From Hyphomonas sp. UBA5111 (lineage in GTDB: Bacteria; Pseudomonadota; Alphaproteobacteria; Caulobacterales; Hyphomonadaceae): a DNA stretch of 13,281 nucleotides. The notes under the pieces are model-generated. The model saw only the letters and a program-made list of their open reading frames with translations, did not search any database and was not told the origin of the DNA. A program made the translations under genes and the position numbers. How positions within the stretch are numbered: the stretch's first letter is position 1; each line of letters begins with the position of its first letter. Location of the stretch: assembly GCA_002414505.1 (NCBI GenBank), contig DHZF01000101.1, positions 1-13,281 of the forward strand. The letters are read 5' to 3'. Of this stretch, positions 6,418 to 13,281 are shown piece after piece.

Positions 6418-7743
6418 CTAGTCCTCGTCTCTCTTCAGTTCGATCGATGTGCCGCCACCCGGCCGGTCGCCGTCGCGCACGGCCGCGGCTGCCATCATGC
6501 CGGCATCGCGGGTCGACTGGTCGCGCCGTATGCGCCGGGCCCAGTCGGGAGATGCGTTGGGTCCGCCTGTCGGCGCTGCATTGGGCGTGCCGGTCCCGCC
6601 GGTCGCCGCAAAGGCAGCCCGCGCGCCTGCCTGGTGGCTTGTCCCGGGGGATCCGAAGGCGCGCCGGGCAAAATTGCGAGCCCCGGACGCGGCCGCGCGA
6701 GCACCCGCGCCTGCGACCCCTCTCATGCCCGCCATGGCGGCTCCAGCGCCTGTCTTGCCGGAAGCTGCGGCGTTCATCTGGTAGGCGGTCCGGGCCCCGC
6801 CCGTCATGGAGGCCGCCGCGCCGACGGCGCTGCGGGCGCCACCGGCAGCTGCTCCGATACCGGACTTGGCAAGGCTGCCGCCCGCAACGGTACCGGCGGC
6901 AACGCCTGCGGCCGTGCCGATGGCGGCCCCGGCCCCCAGCTGCGGCGCACCGGAGACGAGCCCCGTGGCGATGCCGGGCCCGAACAGGCCAAGCGCCAGC
7001 ATGGCGAGCGAACCGAGGATGACGGAGGCGGCCTGTTCGAGCGTCACCTCGTCCGGCTGGAAGGTGGATGTGATGGAGGAGAAGATCGTCGAGCCGATGC
7101 CGACAATGATCGCCAGCACCATGAGCTTGATGCCGGAGGCGATGACATTGCCGAGGACTTTCTCGGCGAGGAACGAAGTCTTGTTCCAGAGCGCGAACGG
7201 GATCAGCACGAACCCGGCCAGCGTCGTCAGCTTGAACTCGATGATGGTGACGAAGAGCTGGATCGCGAGGAAGAAGAAGGCCAGCAGCGTGATGATCCAG
7301 GCGAGGAACAGGACCGCGATGATCACGAAGTTCTCGAAGAAGGCGAGCGGGCCGGTGAGTTTTTCGATCTCGTCGAGGAGGGGCAGCGCCGCATCGAACC
7401 CGGTCGCGGCTATGAACCCTGGCTTCATGATGTCCTCGGCTGTGATCGTGCCGCCGGTGGCATTCAGCCCTAATTGAGCGAAGCTGGTGAACACAATGTC
7501 CGAGAGAAGCGCGAAATTGCCGAGGATGAGCGCGAAGGCGCCGACATAGAGGACTTTCTTGAGGAACCGTCCGACAATGTCCGTGTCCGGACCCATGGCC
7601 CAGAAGAGGCCTGCCAGTGTGATGTCGATGGCAATGAGCGCGGAGGTCAGGAAGGCGACATCCGGCTGCAGCAGGCCAAAGCCGCTGTCGATGTAAGAAG
7701 AGAAGGTCGCGACGAACTGGTCGATGACGCCGAGGTCTTCCAT
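6418..7743 (-). CDS. trbL: TrbL / VirB6-like polytopic inner-membrane protein
   Basis: 441 residues. The inner-membrane channel platform of the T4SS. Hydrophobic stretches at about 30-50, 62-86, 138-168, 172-186, 200-222 and 238-262 form the membrane part, with the family's PLLDEIEKLTGP and FALWNKTSFLAEKVLGNV blocks between. From about 264 to 390 the chain is almost entirely Gly/Ala/Ser/Thr, followed by the charged tail with WARRIRRDQ (401-409) that recurs in TrbL proteins. This tail explains the very high GC at 6550-6950. The start lies 4 nt after the trbJ stop with GAGG upstream. No trbK entry-exclusion gene sits between trbJ and trbL, unlike RP4. Confidence 0.93.
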   Translation of the reverse strand: MEDLGVIDQFVATFSSYIDSGFGLLQPDVAFLTSALIAIDITLAGLFWAMGPDTDIVGRFLKKVLYVGAFALILGNFALLSDIVFTSFAQLGLNATGGTITAEDIMKPGFIAATGFDAALPLLDEIEKLTGPLAFFENFVIIAVLFLAWIITLLAFFFLAIQLFVTIIEFKLTTLAGFVLIPFALWNKTSFLAEKVLGNVIASGIKLMVLAIIVGIGSTIFSSITSTFQPDEVTLEQAASVILGSLAMLALGLFGPGIATGLVSGAPQLGAGAAIGTAAGVAAGTVAGGSLAKSGIGAAAGGARSAVGAAASMTGGARTAYQMNAAASGKTGAGAAMAGMRGVAGAGARAAASGARNFARRAFGSPGTSHQAGARAAFAATGGTGTPNAAPTGGPNASPDWARRIRRDQSTRDAGMMAAAAVRDGDRPGGGTSIELKRDED

Positions 7744-7747
7744 CGCC

Positions 7748-8473
7748 CTAATCCCTCGTATAGGCGACGCCGTCGCCGACGAAGCGCTTGTGACGGATGC
7801 GGGCCTGTTCCCGGGTGGCGGCCCGGCGCGATTCTTCGAGCGCCACCATCCGGTACTGCGCGGCCATCAGCTGTTGCATCTGCATCTGCTGTTCGACCGA
7901 AAGCGCGACGAGCTGGTTGCCGGCCTGGGCAACAGACAGGTTGCCCGTGGCGGCCTGGCTCTCGCCCACAAGGTCGGTCAGGGTCTCTCGCGCGTCTGCA
8001 ATCGAGGTCACGATACCCGACTGGACCTGGATCGAGGCGCGGAACGCGTCGCGGCTGATCCGCCACTGGTCGGCGGCCTCGGCGACGATCTCTTCATTGC
8101 TGAGGTCTTCATAGGAGTCCGGGAAGGCTTCGCGGTACTGGCGCTCGCTCTTCTCGACTTCGTAGGTGACCTCGCCCGCTTCGCGCATCAGCGTCTCGAT
8201 CCGTTCGAGCAGGCGTTTCAAGTGCTCGATAGAGGCATAGTCGAGGCGCTTCAGGTCCTCGGCCTGGTTTACCAGCATCTGGGCTTCATGCTGCAGCTGC
8301 TGGATCTGGTTATTGATCTGTTCGAGTGTGTGCGTGGCCGTCAGGATATTCTGGACGAGATTGGTCGGATCAATGACGACATCGCCGACACCGAGCAAGG
8401 CGTTTGCCGGAAGCGGTGCGAGGCTCAACGATGAGACCGACCCGAGCAGTAAGGCGATCATTCGGCGGCGCAT
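7748..8473 (-). CDS. trbJ: TrbJ / VirB5-like periplasmic conjugative transfer protein
   Basis: 241 residues. Exported component thought to sit at the pilus or in the periplasm. A signal peptide is clear (basic RRR, hydrophobic run, ANA cleavage after residue 25), followed by the family's IDPTNLVQN (35-42 region). A long heptad-rich helical stretch follows (about 48-98), Gln/Glu-rich and likely coiled coil. A second Gln/Met-rich helix (QQMQMQQLMAAQYRM) lies near the C-terminus. A strong AAGGAG, 8 nt from the ATG, lies inside the end of trbE, and the two genes overlap by 16 nt. The position between trbE and trbL is standard. Confidence 0.93.
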   Translation of the reverse strand: MRRRMIALLLGSVSSLSLAPLPANALLGVGDVVIDPTNLVQNILTATHTLEQINNQIQQLQHEAQMLVNQAEDLKRLDYASIEHLKRLLERIETLMREAGEVTYEVEKSERQYREAFPDSYEDLSNEEIVAEAADQWRISRDAFRASIQVQSGIVTSIADARETLTDLVGESQAATGNLSVAQAGNQLVALSVEQQMQMQQLMAAQYRMVALEESRRAATREQARIRHKRFVGDGVAYTRD

Positions 8474-10887
8474 GGCATTTCTCCTTCCGTTCCGATCAGG
8501 TCTGCAGCCCAGTGATGCCCGCGGGCTGCAAGCCAGACGGGCGCGAACCGGTCCGGTCCTGAAGTGACCAATACGTCCGAAATCAGCTTCTGGTCGGCCT
8601 TCGACCCGGCAGCACAGAAGGCGAGGGCGACAGGCCCAAGGTCCAGATCGAACAGGCGGTTGCCGTCCGGTGTCTGAACATAATAGTCCCGCTTCGGCGT
8701 CGCCCGTGCGATCAATTCGACCTGGCGGGCATTGAGTCCGAAGCTCTCATACGCTGCGCGCTGCGAGGGCTCCTCGGCCCGCGCATTGGCAAGGAAGATT
8801 CGCGTGGGTGCGCTTTCGATGAGGCTTGGCGCAATCGCGCTTGCCGCGATGTCCGACAGGCTCTGTGTCGCGAACACGACCGAGACATTCTTCTTGCGGA
8901 GTGTCTTCAACCAGTCGCGGAGACGCCCGGCAAACATCGGATGGTCGAGGAACAGCCAGGCCTCGTCGAGGATCAGCATTGTCGGCCGGCCATCGAACCT
9001 GGCTTCAAGTTTCGTGAAGAGGTGCGCGAGCACCGGCGGGGCCACCCGCTTGTCCTGCATCAGCGCGTCCATTTCGAAGCAGAGCGTGTCGCCGGTTTCG
9101 AGATTATCCTCATCGGCATCGAGCAGCGCGCCATAGGGCCCGGCGAGCGTGTAGGGCTCGAGCGCCTGCCGAAGGTCCGGCATCTGGATGAGGGCCACCA
9201 GCCCGGTCAGCGTGCGCTGCGCGACAGGCGCCGCGCCGAGGCTCTGCAGAGCGGTCCAGACGGCCTGCTTCACCTCCGGCGTCACCGTTACAGCTTCTTG
9301 TTCGATCAGCCCCAGCACCCAAGCCAGTGCCGAGGCGAGGCCTGTCTCACTGTCCACATCGCGAAGTGGCTGGAAGGCGAGGTCGCCGTCTATGCCGAGG
9401 TCGTACCAGGTGCCGCCCAGCGCGAGCGTCGCGCAGCGCGCTGACGCGCCCTTGTCGAAGGTGAAGACCTGGGCCTGTTCATAGCGGCGGAACTGCAGCG
9501 CCAGCAGCGACAGGAGAACCGACTTGCCGGCGCCGGTCGGCCCGACCACCATCATGTGGCCGACATCGCCCTGATGCGTGACGAGCCGGAATGGTGTCGA
9601 ACTGGCAGAGCGCGCCATCAGGAGCGGCGGGCCGGAGAGATGCGCATTGCGCTCGGGTCCTGCCCAGAGCGACGAGAGCGGCGCCATATGGGAGAGGTTG
9701 ATCGTGTTCAGCAGCGGCTGGCGGACATTGGCATAGGCTTCGCCCGGCAGGGTGCCGAGCCAGGCCTCGATCGCGTTGACGCTTTCGAATACGCAGGTGA
9801 ACCCGCGCCCGCGGATGACGCGCTCGACGGCGCGGATCTGGTCTTCGGCGATCGCGGCATCTTCATGCCGGACCACGATCGCGGTCGTGCAATATCCGAA
9901 CGCGACATGGCCGGCGCCGAGGGCCTGCAGGGCCTCGTCCGCATCGGCCGCCTGATTGTCGGCATCGGTGTTGAGCAGAGTTGCCGGCTCATTGGTGAGG
10001 ATTTCTCGGAGGTAGGAGGTCAGCGACCGGCGCTTCGCAAACCAGTTGCGGACGTAGGCATTGAGCGTCTTCTCGGCGTCCGGCTTGTCGAGCGGCAGGA
10101 ACCTGGTCACCCAGCGATAGGCGAAGCCGAGCTGGTCGAGTTCTGACAGGAGTCCCGGTTCGCCCGTTGCCGGGAACCCGTTGATCGTCAGGACTTTCAG
10201 CGTTTCCTCGCCAAGGCGAGGTGAGAGACCGCCGGTCAGGGACGTATCGACCAGGAGCGCATCGAGACACATGGGCACGGACGGCGCCCGCACCTCCTGC
10301 CGTGTTTCCGAGATACAGGCATGGAGATAGGTCAACGTCTCGTCATCATCCAGGAACCTGGCCTCGGGCATCAGGTCCGCCATCATGTCCCGGGCACGGG
10401 ATGTTTCGGTTTCGAAATGGGCGAGATGCTCGCTCCAGAACGCCGCCGGGGCATCTGCGGGATCGTCGATGAAGAGTTGCTCGATCCTTGCTGTCCGGTC
10501 GGCCGGCGGCATCCAGGTAAGGGTGAGATAACAGTCCGTCTCGAAATGCCGTCCGGCCTCCTCGAAGGCCGCGCGGCGTTCCTCGTCCACCAGCCAGGCC
10601 GCCGGATCGCGCCAGGTGCTTTCGGGATAGGTGACGGAGGGCCGCCGGTCGGCTTCGATATGCAACGCCCAGCCGGAGCCGAACCGGCGGAGAAGATTGT
10701 TCATGCGTGCGGTGACCGCGACCAGTTCCTCCGCCGTCGAACTTTCAAGATCGGGGCCCCGATAGGCGATGGTGCGCTGGAGGCTGCCATCCTTGTTGAG
10801 GACAATGCCGGGCGCGATCAGGCAGGCCCATTTGAGATGGTCTGCGAGAGAGGCCGGGCGGGCGCGGTATTCTCGGAGGTTCAGCAT
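8458..10887 (-). CDS. trbE: TrbE / VirB4-like T4SS ATPase
   Basis: 809 residues, full length for TrbE. Cytoplasmic/membrane-associated ATPase that powers pilus assembly and substrate transfer. The N-terminal CagE/TrbE/VirB-type domain (about 1-400) starts with the typical LREYRARPASLADHLKW and LNKDGSLQRTIAYRG pattern. The RecA-like motor domain carries Walker A GPTGAGKS (449-456), Walker B MLILDEAW (637-644) and the FATQSL motif (672-677); all key residues are present. It overlaps trbD by 7 nt upstream and trbJ by 16 nt downstream. It is the longest gene in the window and shows no disruption. Confidence 0.97.
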   Translation of the reverse strand: MLNLREYRARPASLADHLKWACLIAPGIVLNKDGSLQRTIAYRGPDLESSTAEELVAVTARMNNLLRRFGSGWALHIEADRRPSVTYPESTWRDPAAWLVDEERRAAFEEAGRHFETDCYLTLTWMPPADRTARIEQLFIDDPADAPAAFWSEHLAHFETETSRARDMMADLMPEARFLDDDETLTYLHACISETRQEVRAPSVPMCLDALLVDTSLTGGLSPRLGEETLKVLTINGFPATGEPGLLSELDQLGFAYRWVTRFLPLDKPDAEKTLNAYVRNWFAKRRSLTSYLREILTNEPATLLNTDADNQAADADEALQALGAGHVAFGYCTTAIVVRHEDAAIAEDQIRAVERVIRGRGFTCVFESVNAIEAWLGTLPGEAYANVRQPLLNTINLSHMAPLSSLWAGPERNAHLSGPPLLMARSASSTPFRLVTHQGDVGHMMVVGPTGAGKSVLLSLLALQFRRYEQAQVFTFDKGASARCATLALGGTWYDLGIDGDLAFQPLRDVDSETGLASALAWVLGLIEQEAVTVTPEVKQAVWTALQSLGAAPVAQRTLTGLVALIQMPDLRQALEPYTLAGPYGALLDADEDNLETGDTLCFEMDALMQDKRVAPPVLAHLFTKLEARFDGRPTMLILDEAWLFLDHPMFAGRLRDWLKTLRKKNVSVVFATQSLSDIAASAIAPSLIESAPTRIFLANARAEEPSQRAAYESFGLNARQVELIARATPKRDYYVQTPDGNRLFDLDLGPVALAFCAAGSKADQKLISDVLVTSGPDRFAPVWLAARGHHWAADLIGTEGEMPCAAE

Positions 10888-11153
10888 GCGTAATAGGCCT
10901 TCTGGCGGATGTGCCGGATCAGCACGTCTGTGAATTGCGGATCGCGCCTTGCGGCGAAGACGCAGATCCCCTGCGCCACGATCCAGAAGACGAGCCCCAC
11001 CACCCAGAGCTGGAGGCCGATGCCAAGCGCGGCGGCTAGCGTGCCGTTGACGATGGTCGCAAGCCTTGGCGCCCCTGCGAGCAGGATCGGCGCCGTGAGC
11101 GAGCGGTGCACCGGCACGCTGTAGCCGGGCGGGAGGGGCGAGACGTCCGCCAT
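10881..11153 (-). CDS. trbD: TrbD / VirB3-like membrane protein
   Basis: 90 residues. Small inner-membrane protein that works with TrbE at the channel base. Seen: the family start with VPVHRSLTAPILLAGAPR (13-30), a hydrophobic region of one or two helices (about 32-66), and the cytoplasmic ARRDPQFTDVLIRHIR near the end, all characteristic. It overlaps the trbC stop by a single base (TGATG) and the trbE start by 7 nt. Size and place are standard, so the call is firm despite its shortness. Confidence 0.92.
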   Translation of the reverse strand: MADVSPLPPGYSVPVHRSLTAPILLAGAPRLATIVNGTLAAALGIGLQLWVVGLVFWIVAQGICVFAARRDPQFTDVLIRHIRQKAYYAC

Positions 11154-11464
11154 CAGAGCGTTGCCCCGCCGCCGAAGGAGAAGAAGGAGAGGAAGAACGA
11201 CGTTGCCGCGAACGCGATCGACAGGCCGAACACGATCTGCAGGAGCTTCCGCATGCCGCCGCCGCTCTCGCCGAAGGCGAGGCCGAGGCCGGTCAGGATG
11301 ATGACGATGGTCGCTAGGATCTTGGCGACCGGGCCCTCGATGGATTCAAGGATCGATTGCAGCGGGGCTTCCCAGGGCATGCCGGAGCCGGCCGCATGGG
11401 CGGGGAAGGCAATTGCCGCGACAAGCAAACTCAGGCTGAAGCCCTTGATCATGTCTCTGTTCAT
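11153..11464 (-). CDS. trbC: TrbC / VirB2-like conjugative pilin
   Basis: 103-residue prepilin. A signal peptide is followed by a probable cleavage site at AHA (after residue 24). The mature part starts with the usual GMPWE (28-32) and contains two transmembrane helices (about 46-64 and 74-97) joined by a short polar Gly-rich loop GESGGGM. This matches VirB2/TrbC pilins that are extracted from the inner membrane to build the pilus. Whether it is cyclised like RP4 TrbC cannot be told: no TraF protease is in the window. The ATG overlaps the trbB stop as ATGA. Confidence 0.93.
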   Translation of the reverse strand: MNRDMIKGFSLSLLVAAIAFPAHAAGSGMPWEAPLQSILESIEGPVAKILATIVIILTGLGLAFGESGGGMRKLLQIVFGLSIAFAATSFFLSFFSFGGGATL

Positions 11465-12483
11465 TGGGGTGGTGTCCTTTCAGGTGCGGTTGAGAGAAGC
11501 GGTTCAGAAAAAGGCAGGCTCGGCAGGACGAGCTGCAGGTCCGGCTGGACAGGGCTGAGGTCGTATCCGCCGCGTCCGAGGCCATTCATTCGCGCAACCG
11601 TCTCGACCCGGTGCCGGCCGGCGCGCCGCGAGATGTAGACGACGCAATCGATCGTTTCGGCGATCAGATCATGCGGAACCTGAGCGGATGCCTCGCCGAT
11701 CAGCTGCTCGAGCCGGGAGAGGCCGCCGAGGGCTGAGTTTGCGTGCAGGGTCGCGATCCCGCCCGGATGGCCGGTATTCCAGGCCTTCAGCATGTCGAGC
11801 GCTTCGGCGCCGCGGACCTCGCCGATGATGATCCGGTCGGGACGGAGGCGCAGGGTCGAACGGACAAGATCTGCCAGCGAGACCGATCCCGGCTGCGTCC
11901 GCAGCTGCACGGAATCCTCCGCTGCCGAAACAAGCTCCCGCGTGTCTTCAAGGATGACGAGCCGGTCGCCGGTCCCGGCGATCTCGGCCAGGAGCGCATT
12001 GGCGAGCGTCGTCTTGCCGGAGCCCGTACCGCCGACCACGAGAATGTTCTCGCGCTCCAACACTGCCCGGCGCAGGGCCTCGGCATGATGGGCTGCCATG
12101 ACGCCGGATGTCACATAGTCGTCCAATCCGATCACCCGGCTCGCGGGCTTGCGGATCGAGAAACATGGCCCCGGCGCAACCGGCGGCAACACGCCCTCGA
12201 ACCGTTCGCCGCCGATCGGCAGTTCGGCCGACACGATAGGCGAAGCCGCATCCGCGCGCCGTCCCATATGGCTGGCAACCAGGCGGATGACGCGCTCGGT
12301 GTCGGCGGGAGAAACCAAGCCGGTCTCGGCCCGTCCGCTTCCATGCCGTTCGACCCAGAGCCTTCCATCGGGATTGATCATGATCTCGACCACGGCGGGA
12401 TCCTCCAGCGCCGCGACGATCTCGTCTCCGAGCGCCGTCACCAGCATGGCGCGGGTGCGTGCGAGACTTGCGGCGTCACGCAT
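11461..12483 (-). CDS. trbB: TrbB / VirB11-like secretion ATPase
   Basis: 340 residues, a hexameric traffic ATPase at the cytoplasmic base of the T4SS. Motifs in order: the N-terminal domain with IMINPDGRLWVERHG (34-48), Walker A GGTGSGKTT (151-159), the Asp box ILEDTREL (177-184), the Walker B region LRPDRIIIGEVRG (213-225) and the His box TGHPGGIATLHAN (237-249). All catalytic residues are present. It overlaps the CopG-like gene by 8 nt and trbC by 4 nt. The last 35 residues are Pro/Ser-rich and look variable. Confidence 0.97.
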   Translation of the reverse strand: MRDAASLARTRAMLVTALGDEIVAALEDPAVVEIMINPDGRLWVERHGSGRAETGLVSPADTERVIRLVASHMGRRADAASPIVSAELPIGGERFEGVLPPVAPGPCFSIRKPASRVIGLDDYVTSGVMAAHHAEALRRAVLERENILVVGGTGSGKTTLANALLAEIAGTGDRLVILEDTRELVSAAEDSVQLRTQPGSVSLADLVRSTLRLRPDRIIIGEVRGAEALDMLKAWNTGHPGGIATLHANSALGGLSRLEQLIGEASAQVPHDLIAETIDCVVYISRRAGRHRVETVARMNGLGRGGYDLSPVQPDLQLVLPSLPFSEPLLSTAPERTPPQ

Positions 12484-12937
12484 CGGCCCGCTTCTCAGTC
12501 AAAGATCCAGTATCGCTTTCGAAGCTGGCCGCTTCCGCGGTTACGTCCTCGACGGCATTCTGGAGAATGCGCTGGCCGGAGCGGAGGGCTTCGGCGACCT
12601 GCCGCACGAACAGATCGAACCGAAGATCGCCCTTTGCTCGGGCGGCCTCCACCTGGTTCGCAGGGACCGGCGGGGTCACCGTCAGGAAGTAATGCACGAA
12701 GGTCGCGAGCGTTTCGGCAAGGACCAGATTGTCCCGCTCGATCCGCCCGAACTGGCGCGTCAGCCGGTCGAGCCGGCGATTGATGGCGGCCTCGCGCTGA
12801 TTGTCGGCTTCGCCCGCAAACCAAGCAGTCAGCGCCTTGTCGACGATGGCGCTTTCGGAGAGACCGGGGCGCTTGGCCATGGCCTGCAGCCGGTGATGCG
12901 TCTCAGGCGAGATATAGGGCTGGATACGGGGCTTCAT
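12476..12937 (-). CDS. CopG/ribbon-helix-helix family protein of the trb operon
   Basis: 153 residues. The first ~42 residues show the ribbon-helix-helix pattern: a short strand (KPRIQPYIS), helix (ETHHRLQAMAKRPG) and helix (SESAIVDKALTAWFAG). The remainder is largely helical, with a charged heptad-like part (about 48-70, RRLDRLTRQFGRIERDN) that could mediate oligomerisation, and a hydrophobic patch FVHYFLTV. A protein of this kind is usual between traG and trbB in Tn4371-type clusters and is annotated CopG-like. It may bind DNA and regulate the transfer operon, but this is inferred. It overlaps the traG stop by 4 nt (ATGA) and trbB by 8 nt, so it has no separate promoter space. Confidence 0.85.
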   Translation of the reverse strand: MKPRIQPYISPETHHRLQAMAKRPGLSESAIVDKALTAWFAGEADNQREAAINRRLDRLTRQFGRIERDNLVLAETLATFVHYFLTVTPPVPANQVEAARAKGDLRFDLFVRQVAEALRSGQRILQNAVEDVTAEAASFESDTGSLTEKRADA

Positions 12938-13281
12938 TGACCATTCCCCGTCAGATCGATGCCGGTCGCCTGTTCGAGACTGTCGGCTTGCACAAGCGCG
13001 TCGAAGAGGCTCGGTTGCGGAGCGCCGCGTGACTTAGCCTGCGGCTTGCCGGTCCTGGCGGGCACAGAGACCTGCGCGCGCTCCCTGGCGGCATCGCGCG
13101 CTTTCTGAGGCCCGAGGCCCTCGCCGTCGGGCTCAAGCTCGGCGGCCTGCATCAGACCTTCATGGATCGATCGGACCTCCGTGCCCCAATCATCTTCCGA
13201 GGCTCCCAGAATGGCTGTCGCAAAGTTAGGCTCTTCCTTCAGCCGTTCAGTGAAGTTCTGGTCTTCATAGTAGCGGAGCTT
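12934..13281 (-). CDS. traG: TraG / VirD4-like coupling protein, C-terminal end (cut by window edge)
   Basis: The last 115 codons of a longer gene that enters from the right edge. The visible part begins KLRYYEDQNFTERL, the recurrent C-terminal motif of trb-associated TraG coupling proteins. A polar tail follows, with the PQPSLFDALVQ segment near the stop. TraG is a membrane-anchored ATPase that brings the relaxase-DNA complex to the channel; its nucleotide-binding motifs lie outside the window. The assignment rests on this motif plus the position directly upstream of the CopG-like gene and trbB. The stop overlaps the next start as ATGA. Confidence 0.85.
   Translation of the reverse strand, partial: KLRYYEDQNFTERLKEEPNFATAILGASEDDWGTEVRSIHEGLMQAAELEPDGEGLGPQKARDAARERAQVSVPARTGKPQAKSRGAPQPSLFDALVQADSLEQATGIDLTGNGQ

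Larger units (their letters stand above)
1807..13281. mobile_element. Integrative and conjugative element, left part (trb-type T4SS)
   Basis: This block begins at the tRNA-Thr 3' end and holds integrase, an excisionase-like HTH protein, DUF2274, a full trbBCDEJLFGI set, a CopG-like protein and the end of traG, all on the minus strand. A tRNA-abutting integrase plus a complete mating-pair-formation operon supports an ICE rather than a prophage or a passive island. The gene order traG-copG-trbBCDEJLFGI is that of Tn4371-family conjugation modules. Relaxase, origin of transfer, cargo and the right end are not in view, so autonomy cannot be shown. The integrase end looks less GC-rich than the trb block (29 G+C in 60 nt at 2521-2580). 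Confidence 0.85.

Noticed and set aside
5725..7473. Open frame of 582 codons on the plus strand opposite trbF and trbL
   Set aside because: It is antisense to two recognisable trb genes. Its translation is low-complexity Gly/Arg/Asp-rich, as expected from high-GC reverse-complement shadow, and it has no family resemblance.
11743..12783. 346-codon plus-strand frame opposite trbB and the CopG-like gene
   Set aside because: trbB on the minus strand carries every VirB11 motif; the antisense frame is a compositional artefact.
1..13281. CRISPR array, insertion sequence, toxin-antitoxin or defence genes
   Set aside because: No regular repeat-spacer pattern, transposase motif or toxin/antitoxin pair was seen. 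The only small DNA-binding proteins are explained by the trb/int context.

Overview
The window is the junction between an alphaproteobacterial chromosome and the left part of an integrative and conjugative element (ICE). The GC-rich sequence, the MetG N-terminus and the traG-copG-trb gene order all fit Alphaproteobacteria. A marine Caulobacterales/Hyphomonadaceae-type host is my guess, not something the sequence proves.

Chromosomal flank (1-1806). metG (methionyl-tRNA synthetase, N-terminal 265 codons, minus strand) runs off the left edge. Upstream of it lies a small secreted OmpA-like gene (minus strand), with a good intrinsic terminator after its stop and two 6-2-6 inverted repeats before its start. 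A complete tRNA-Thr(TGT) with encoded CCA follows on the plus strand and ends at 1806.

Element (1807 to beyond 13281). Only 14 nt after the tRNA is the stop codon of a tyrosine-recombinase integrase on the minus strand, the classic layout of a tRNA-targeting element. All 14 element genes or gene parts read right to left in one co-directional, tightly packed series. In order of transcription they are: traG (coupling protein, C-terminal end only), a CopG/ribbon-helix-helix protein, trbB, trbC, trbD, trbE, trbJ, trbL, trbF, trbG, trbI, a DUF2274 small protein, a helix-turn-helix (excisionase-like) protein and the integrase. Neighbouring genes overlap by 1-16 nt or are separated by 3-11 nt through the trb block. 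The last pair (HTH and int) overlaps by 166 nt.

Working together: TrbB and TrbE are the ATPases. TrbC is the pilin, and TrbD and TrbL are inner-membrane parts. TrbF, TrbG and TrbI form the VirB8/9/10-like envelope core, and TrbJ is the VirB5-like periplasmic component. TraG links relaxosome to channel. No relaxase, traF, replication/partition genes, cargo or right attachment site lie in this window; they would be to the right. No trbH or trbK is present, as in Tn4371-type clusters. The most distinctive points are that the HTH and integrase genes lie directly behind the trb operon, that short repeats with 11-bp spacing lie between the tRNA and the integrase end, and that the HTH gene overlaps the integrase gene extensively.
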